Notes under the pieces: model-generated | The model's database searches: none | What the model saw: the letters and a program-made list of their open reading frames with translations, nothing else | Told to the model about the DNA's origin: nothing | Part shown: positions 57,708-64,000 of the stretch, piece by piece | Layout: the number at the start of each line of letters is the position of its first letter | Position numbering within the stretch: position 1 is the stretch's first letter | NCBI GenBank assembly: GCA_948144175.1 | Contig: CANXME010002007.1 | Span: 1 to 64,000, forward strand | Origin: Closterium sp. NIES-65 | Taxonomy: Eukaryota; Streptophyta; Zygnematophyceae; Desmidiales; Closteriaceae | Length of the DNA stretch: 64,000 bases | Direction: 5' to 3' | Program-made: the position numbers and the translations under genes

Positions 57708-60700
57708 TTCTCGCGACGTCCCCACCCCTCAGCAGCTCCGTGAGTGGTACACGCAGCGTCAGCGCGGTGGGGGTTTTGGTCCCTGCACCTACGTTCTCCG
57801 CACTGGCGACCGCGCTGGAGAGCAGTGTGGGGGCACCCACAACGCCCAGCGCTGCTTTGGCCGCCTGACGGACGCTTGGCGCCAGCAGTTCCCGGAGGCC
57901 GCGGAGATCCCCCGCTGGGGAGAGCTGTCTAGGGCTGGTGTAGCTATCTTTGATCTTGATTTTGATGCTATCCTTGCTGCCATGTATGCTGTGACCATTA
58001 GTGATGAGGGTGACTGTTACCGGTGTTTCCCGCCCGACCCGGGCATTGGTACTGCTGCTCTAGGTGCCGGTGAGGCTTCTGCTCTAGGTGCCAGTGCGTC
58101 TGTGCTCTCAGGTGCTGGTGAGGCTGCGCTCTCAGGTACTAGTGCGTCTACGCTCTCAGGTACTGCGTCGGCTTCGGCCTCCCTCACCTTCACTCTTGAC
58201 TCTGGAGCGTCTCGCTCTTTCTTTCGGGACCGCACCACCCTCACGCCGCTTAGTCGGCCTGTTGCGGTTTCCCTGGCTGACCCCTCTGGGGGTCCTGTCC
58301 TGTCTGGCTTCTCCACCGTCCTCCCGTGTCCGGCGGCTCCCTCTGGCACCCTGTCTGGTCTCTACCTCCCCTCGTTCTCTACGAACTTGGTAAGTGGTGC
58401 TGACCTACAGGATGGGGGAGTCCACCAGTTCACCCCTGCTCGTCAACGAGTGACACACTGCACAGAGGCTAGCACGGGTCGTCACCTGGCTACGTTTACA
58501 CGTCAGCCAGGGTCGAGCCTGTACACACTGACCACTGCTTCTCCTCCAGGTGCTGAGTCTGGTTGCGTCCCTTCGTCTGGTCAAGTGTTTGCTGCAGCGT
58601 CCATGTCTGGTCCTGAGTCTGTCCCCTGTTCGTGTCGCCGTCTTTCTCACGAGACCCTCCTCTGGCACCACCGCCTTGGCCACCCCTCTCTGCTTCGGCT
58701 CAGAGGCATGGCCTCTCGTCTTCTTGTGTCTTGTCTCCCCCGGTCCCTCCCTCCCCTTCCTCAGGGACCTGGCCCTGCCTGTGTCCCCTGTGTCGAGGGG
58801 CGCCAGCGTGCTGCCCCTCACTCCTCCCAGTTTCCTCCGACAGAGGCTCCGTTGCAGACGCTTCACATGGACGTGTGGGGCCCTGCCCGCGTCCGTGGAC
58901 TCGATCACGAGCGCTACTTCCTGTTGGTGGTTGACGACTACTCGCGTTACACCACAGTCTTCCTCTTGCGCAGCAAGGGTGATGTCACTGAGGTGCTGAT
59001 CGACTGGATCCGCGCAGCTCGTCTCCAGCTCAGGCAGAGCTTTGGCTCGGACTTTCCGGTGTTGCGTCTGCACTCGGACAGAAGCGGAGAGTTCTCCTCT
59101 GGCCTTCTGCGTGCCTTCTGTCGTGCGCAAGGCATCCGCCAGACCTTCACGCTTCCGGACTCACCGCAGCAAAATGGGATTGCTGAGCGCCGCATTGGCA
59201 TGGTCATGGACGTCGCTCGTACGTCTATGATGCATGCGGCTGCCCCCCATTTTCTGTGGCCGTTTGCGGTCAGGTACGCGGCGCATCAGATCAACCTCCA
59301 CCCCAGGGTCTCCAGGCCGGAGACCTCCCCAGCCCTGCTAAGGACGGGGAAGGTTGGCGATGCGTCGACGTTCCGGGTCTGGGGATCTCGGGCGTTTGTC
59401 CGCGACTTGTCTGTGGACAAGCTGTCCCCTCGCGCTGCTCCTTGCGTCTTCCTGGGGTTCCCCCCCGACGCCCCTGGGTGGCAGTTCTACCACCCCACCT
59501 CTCGACGTGTTCTGTCCTCCCAGGACGTCACGTTCGACGAGTCGGTACCCTACTACCGCCTCTTCCCCTACCGCACTCCGTCCCTCCCCCCGCCCCCGCT
59601 CTTCTTGGTACCAGGTCCCCCCCTGGTAGACCCCCTTCCCCCTCAGGGTCCTGCCCCTTCAGGTGTGTCCCAGGTAGACGCGGTCGAGCCTGTCGAGGTC
59701 ACTGGTGACTCTGGTGCTGTTGCGGGAGCTGAGCCTGGGGGTGCTGAGACTGGAGGTGCTACACTTGGGGGTGCTGAGCCTGGGGGTGCGGAGTCTGGGG
59801 GTGCGGAGCCTGGGGGTGCTGAGCCTGGGGGTGCTGAGCCTGGGGGTGCTGAGCCTGGGGGTACTGAGTCTGGGGGTGCTGAGCCTGGGGGTGCTGGGCC
59901 TGGGGGTGCTGAGACTGGGGGTGCTGAGACTGGGGGTGCTTCGCCTGGAGGTCCTTCGTCTCGCCGAGAGCCACTCTCCCCACAGGAGCTGCGTGAGTGG
60001 TTTGCCCGACGCTGGAGGCGTGCTGCTGGTGCTGGAGGTTCTTCGGCTGCAGAGGGTGCTGCTGCCGAGCGTCCCGGAGGTGCTCGTACTGTGGGTGCTG
60101 GAGCTGCTGGGTCTGAGGGTTCTCCTGGAGCTGGTGCTGCTGAGGGTGTTGGCGCTGAGAGTACCGCTGGCGGTTCGACCGGCAGTGCTCCTGGTGGTGC
60201 TGCTGGAGGTTCTGGAGCTGCTGGAGGTGCTGCTGGAGCGGGCACTCCTGCTGGGGGTACTTGTGCTGTCCCTGCTGTTTCTGGCGTCGCCACGCGGCCC
60301 CGACCGTACTTCGTTCCGCTCTTGCAGCAGGTTCTTGGTCTTACACCTTCTCCTGGTCCTCCTCCTCCTCCCCTAGAGGGTCCACAGCCTGTCCAGTCCC
60401 AGTCACAGCTACAGCCTGCCTCCCCTTTGCCTGCTCCTTCTCCCTACGCTGGTCCAGCTGGAGGTCTTACTGAGCGTCGTGAGCCTGCGTCTCGTCCTGC
60501 GTCGCCTGTTCGTCCTGCGCGCACTAGTGGTCGCGGTTCTCGTCAGCGTCCTCCTCCTGTCCCTGGCACGCACCGGATGTCTCTGCGTCCGTCCACTGCT
60601 CCTCTGCGTTCCCCTTTGCCTTCTCCTCCTGCTTCCTCTCTTCCTGCTCTTGCCGACCCTGGAGTCGGACTCTCTTCGTGCTGCCAGTCCCACTGTTACG

Positions 60701-62563
60701 CGCCTCCTTGCTACTGCCGTCACTGACCCTTCCTTCGAGTCTTCTGCTGCGTCTGCCCTTGTCACTGAGCTTGTAGACTTTGCTGCGCGCTGTCGTCTAG
60801 ACTACGCTGCTAGTCTTGTCGCTGAGTCTGCGTCTGCCTCTCCTCCGTCCGTCGGGGGTGAGTGTGCCCTAGGCACGGACGTCCTTGAGGACAGGCAGGA
60901 GGAGTTCCATTGTCTGGCCACCGCTTCACCTCATCTCGCGTCTGTACTGCTCGCCCCTGAGGGAGACCCGGATGCACTAGACATCCCGACTCCGCGCTCT
61001 TACGCGGAGGCGATAGAGGGTCCCTACTCCTCTCAGTGGCAGGCAGCTGTGGATGCAGAGATGGCTTCCTGGAAGTCCACAGGCACCTACGTTGACGCTG
61101 TTCCCCCTCCTGGGGCGAACATAGTCAGTGGCATGTGGATTTTCAGGGTGAAGCGGCCGCCGGGTTCTCCGCCTGTCTTCAAGGCGCGTTACGTGGCTCG
61201 TGGCTTCAGTCAGCGGCAGGGAGTTGACTACTTTCAGACCTTCTCCCCCACCCCGAAGATGACCACTCTTCGGGTACTGCTGCACGTTGCTGCTCACCGT
61301 GACTAGGAGCTGCACTCTCTGGACTTCAGCACTGCTTTCTTGCAGGGCAGTCTGCACGAGGAGATCTGGCTGCGTCGCCCACCTGGCTTCACTGGGTCGT
61401 TCCCTCCTGGTACCCAGTGGAGTCTCCGGCGTCCAGTCTACGGTCTCCGCCAGGCGCCACGTGAGTGGCACGACACACTGAGGACTACGCTGGCGGCACT
61501 TGGGTTTGCTCCTTCTACTGCCGACCCATCGCTGTTTCTGCGCACCGACACCTCTCTGCCGCCGTTCTACATCCTCGTGTACGTCGACGACTTGGTCTTT
61601 GCCACAGCTGACACTGCTGGACTCGCCTACGTGAAGTCCGAGCTGCAGAAGAGACACACGTGCACTGACCTGGGTGAACTGCGCAGCTACCTTGGCTTGC
61701 AGATCACCCGGGACAGAGCACGCCGCACCATTACCCTGACTTAGTCACACATGGTGCAGCAGGTCCTTCAGCGCTTCGGCTTCACGTACTCCTCGCCTCA
61801 GGCCACTCCTCTGCCTACTCGCCGCTCGCTCTCAGCTCTGCCTTCGGATGAGTCCGTAGAGCCGAGTGGCCCGTACCCAGAGCTTGTTGGCTGCCTCATG
61901 TACCTGATGACCTGCACACGACCTGACCTTGCATACCTTCTGAGCATTCTCGCACGCTATGTTGCTCCTGGGAGACACCGACCAGAGCACATGGCTGCAG
62001 CGAAGAGGGTGTTGCGCTACTTGTGCAGTACGTCGGGCATGGGGCTAGTGCTTGGAGGGCGCAGTCCAGTGGTCCTCACTGGGCACGCTGACGCTTCTTG
62101 GGCTGACGACCAGGCTACGCAGCGGTCGTCACAGGGTTACACCTTCAGTCTTGGTTCCGGCTCTGTTTCGTGGCGGGCTACCCGCTCGTCTTCTGTTCTC
62201 GGCTCCAGTTGTGAGGCTGAGATCTACGCCGGGGCCATGGCTGCACAGGAGTTACGCTGGCTCACCTACCTGCTGACCGACCTTGGAGAGCCGCCTCGTT
62301 CTCCTCCAGTCCTGTACGTAGACAACAAGGCCATGCTGGCCTTGTGTCGAGAGCAGCGAGTGGAGCACAGGACAAAGCACATTGCTCTCCGCTACTTTCT
62401 TGCTCGTGAGCTACAGCAGCGTGGATAGTTGCGACTTGCGTACGTGGCCTCTGAGGCCAACACTGCTGATGTCTTCACCAAGGCACTTGCGCCTTGTGAT
62501 CATCAGCGCTGCTGCACGCAGCTGGGTCTTGTACCTCTCTTGCCTCACTTGCTCACTTCTTGA
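56614..62563 (+). pseudogene. gag-pol polyprotein of G, four stops and one frameshift
   Basis: ATG at 56614 starts MATPSVLSFDAEGRAIDF. Gag is open to TGA 57514-57516 in the Gly tract. The same frame then continues through QRQ/Q runs, the Cys/His cluster (CTYVLRTGDRAGEQCGGTH...C), protease (LTFTLDSGASRSFFRD), pre-integrase (LLWHHRLGHPSL, CVPC), integrase (MDVWGP, VVDDYSRYTTVF, LHSDRSGEFSS with G to S, NGIAERRIGM) and the GGAEP linker. An extra G near 60660 shifts frame before RT. TAGs follow at 61304 (Tyr in relatives), 61742 (Gln) and 62426 (Gln). YVDDLVFATAD and RNase H are preserved; end TGA 62561-62563. Catalytic motifs are recognisable, but no functional product is expected without readthrough. 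Confidence 0.93.
59705..59955 (+). repeat. 15-bp coding minisatellite (GGAEP linker)
   Basis: GGTGCTGAGCCTGGG repeats about 15 times, in phase with the reading frame, between integrase and RT. Equivalent arrays lie at 24440-24600 (A), 32450-32780 (B) and 41140-41400 (D). Confidence 0.9.
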
Positions 62564-62745
62564 CCCTGCTTGTACTTTTACCTATATATACTCTTGCTCT
62601 TGCTTGCTTGCCTCTTGTATATCTCTATATATGATCTTGCATGTGAACTGGCCTTCTGGCCTTTGAACTTGTGCTCGGAATGTGTGGTGACTTTGTGATC
62701 CACCCTGAGCTTTGCTTTGCTTGACTGGTCTTGTGACCCCTTGTT

Positions 62746-62770
62746 CTCCCCCACTTTGCCTATGGGGGTG
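62746..62770 (+). other. Polypurine tract in a hairpin, G 3' end
   Basis: CCCCCA (62748-62753), loop CTTTGCCTA, TGGGGG (62763-62768), two bases before the 3' LTR. The purine arm is the plus-strand primer. The same structure precedes the 3' LTR in E1, A, B, D and F. Confidence 0.75.
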
Positions 62771-62904
62771 TGTCAGAACATTATAGCTTATATATATTTG
62801 TGTAGGCTATAGTGGGGTATCCCATAGGGGGTACAACCCAATCAGGGTTTCATATATGTACTCACTTCATTCATAGTTGAATCATTCTCGTTCTTTCTTT
62901 CACA
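62771..62904 (+). repeat. 3' LTR of G
   Basis: 134-bp partner of 55548-55681 with no differences seen; GTTGT duplication follows at 62905-62909. Confidence 0.95.
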
Positions 62905-62909
62905 GTTGT

Positions 62910-63543
62910 AAGTGTAGTTAATATGTGGCTACGTATTTTGTGTATACAGTGTCAATTTAGTAAATATATAATGTTTAGCAACGTTTGTTATGTTTCGAGT
63001 ACTGTTAGTGCGGTGTAGAGGAAGTTGTTAAATTTATTATATTTACCATTCTATTGGGCCCTACCGTTACATGCACAAGTGCCACCGTTACATGCACAAA
63101 TGCCGCCTGAAAGTTAACGATTGAATTTTATCAGAGAAACCAATACACGCTAACTTCCGCGTCATCATTTCAATTGACTTGCATCACTTTCGCTGGGCCG
63201 TCAATTTTGAACGAGACAAGTAAAAAATAACGACCTTAGTTCAACATCCAGATTCCAACAACCGAAGCAGTGTTTATCGTGTCGATATTGCTGACGCGAC
63301 AACCAATCGGAAAAAATTTCCGCCCACTGCCGATGCGCCGCTTGTCTCCGTTCAGTTCATCGAAATTATCCAAGCCAAATCTTCAGGTTTGGCTTCCAGC
63401 TGCTCGACCACTCGAAACCTTCTCGCGAGCAACAAGCTACCTATACACGCAAACCACACGCTTCATCGGGGAAAACGCCTGCAGCCGAAAACCAATCGCT
63501 TACGACTGGTTTCCAACTTGGAAACCACACCCGCTCTTTCCCC

Positions 63544-63546
<3 letters not shown>
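62910..63546. other. AT-rich spacer, no gene
   Basis: Original continuation of the DNA at 55547. CACCGTTACATGCACAA occurs near 63081-63098 after a similar CTACCGTTACATGCACAA near 63060. Frames are short and unrecognised. Confidence 0.5.

Positions 63547-63628
<82 letters not shown>
63547..63628. repeat. (GA)41 microsatellite
   Basis: Uninterrupted GA for 82 nt, followed by TCTGGCC. Confidence 0.95.
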
Positions 63629-63632
<4 letters not shown>

Positions 63633-63660
63633 GCCTGAAAACGAAGATATTTTCGAATCT

Positions 63661-63875
63661 ATCATCGCCAAAATGTTATTTCCTGAATCTGTCCTAGAAG
63701 ATACTTTTGGGATTGACACTTTCTCACTATCCCAAAATTGTCCTAGAAGAGTCTTTTGGAACAGAAATGTGACCCGAACGTGACCCAGTCTTTATCCCAG
63801 AAGACACTTCTGGGATTGTTGGATAGTGTTCAGTCCCAAAACAAACTTTGAGGACAGAAACATTTTGGCGATGAT
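63661..63875. mobile_element. Candidate foldback/MITE-like element (~215 bp)
   Basis: ATCATCGCCAAAATGTT (63661-63677) and its exact reverse complement AACATTTTGGCGATGAT (63859-63875) bound a segment that also carries repeated GTCCTAGAAG and CCCAGAAG-like blocks. No coding capacity. A target duplication is not clear, so the element call is tentative. Confidence 0.5.
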
Positions 63876-64000
63876 AAACCAGCTTCGATGGTCATTGAGC
63901 TCAGCACATATTTCTGGGAGGCGCTTTCAAAATAAACAAAAGGAGGATCAGCCTAAGATCTTACGACCTGAGGTGGTTTCCGATGCTTTTCTTTCCGTAC
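63876..64000. other. Window end, nothing recognised
   Basis: Short unclassified tail without coding or repeat signals. Confidence 0.4.

Larger units (their letters stand above)
55548..62904 (+). mobile_element. G: full-length Ty1/copia element (7357 bp)
   Basis: 134-bp LTRs (TGTCAGAACATTATAGC...TCTTTCACA), identical as read, with target duplication GTTGT (55543-55547 and 62905-62909). Primer site TGGAATCAGAGCAGGTCC at 55682. Order: leader, gag, protease, integrase, RT, RNase H, polypurine tract, LTR. It is inserted 19 bp after the stop of the upstream gene in the same orientation. Despite identical LTRs the polyprotein has one TGA, one insertion and three TAGs. Confidence 0.96.

Overview
The window is repeat-dominated nuclear DNA from a eukaryote, most likely a plant or streptophyte green alga. 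The basis is Ty1/copia retrotransposons with tRNA-Met-like primer sites (TGGTATCAGAGC), telobox-like AACCCTAA motifs in their LTRs, GT-AG introns, and long GA, GT and trinucleotide microsatellites. The Gag sequences reminded me of charophyte (Closterium-like) copia elements; that is recall, not proof. There are no operons, CRISPR arrays, tRNA or rRNA genes that I can see.

Layout. 1-3.7 kb: decayed copia copy with protease and integrase deleted (E1). 4.2-5.6 kb: small LTR element without coding domains (E2; TSD CTATG). 5.7-6.3 kb: spacer with TCATGA palindromes at ~10-bp spacing. 6.8-9.7 kb: a second copia family, gag joined to RT-RNase H (E3). 9.7-18.5 kb: mostly gene-poor DNA with a reverse-transcriptase fragment, a 40-bp tandem repeat, palindromes and microsatellites. 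18.5-20.0 kb: second non-autonomous LTR element (H; TSD CAGAT).

21.5-51.3 kb: four members of one short-LTR copia family (A, B, D, F; LTRs 128-137 bp), all on the minus strand. Each has an exact 5-bp target duplication (AGTAG, GAGTC, TGTGT, GTTGG). A lies ~0.1 kb upstream of, and B, D and F lie inside, a plus-strand gene. With the elements and introns removed, that gene reads as one frame of 881 codons plus a stop: an N-terminal C2H2 finger followed by a Plavaka/CACTA-like DDE transposase, broken by one internal TAG. B is in an exon; D and F are in introns.

53.5-55.5 kb: a multi-exon gene of unknown function. 55.5-62.9 kb: a fifth full-length copy of the copia family on the plus strand (G; TSD GTTGT), 19 bp after the stop of that gene. 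62.9-64.0 kb: spacer with a (GA)41 tract and a foldback element with 17-bp inverted ends.

How the parts relate. A-G share gag (with an unusual Cys/His cluster and a very long Gly tract), protease (DSGA), integrase, RT (YVDD) and RNase H in copia order, plus a GC-rich leader with a hairpin followed by a T tract. No copy has an unbroken polyprotein, yet D, F and G have identical LTR pairs, so they were probably mobilised in trans. Non-autonomous elements E2 and H resemble parts of this leader and tail and may be parasites of the same machinery. The strongest unusual signals are the cleanly reconstructable transposase, a templated-insertion scar inside F, repeated loss of the protease-integrase block, and amplification of the leader hairpin in H.
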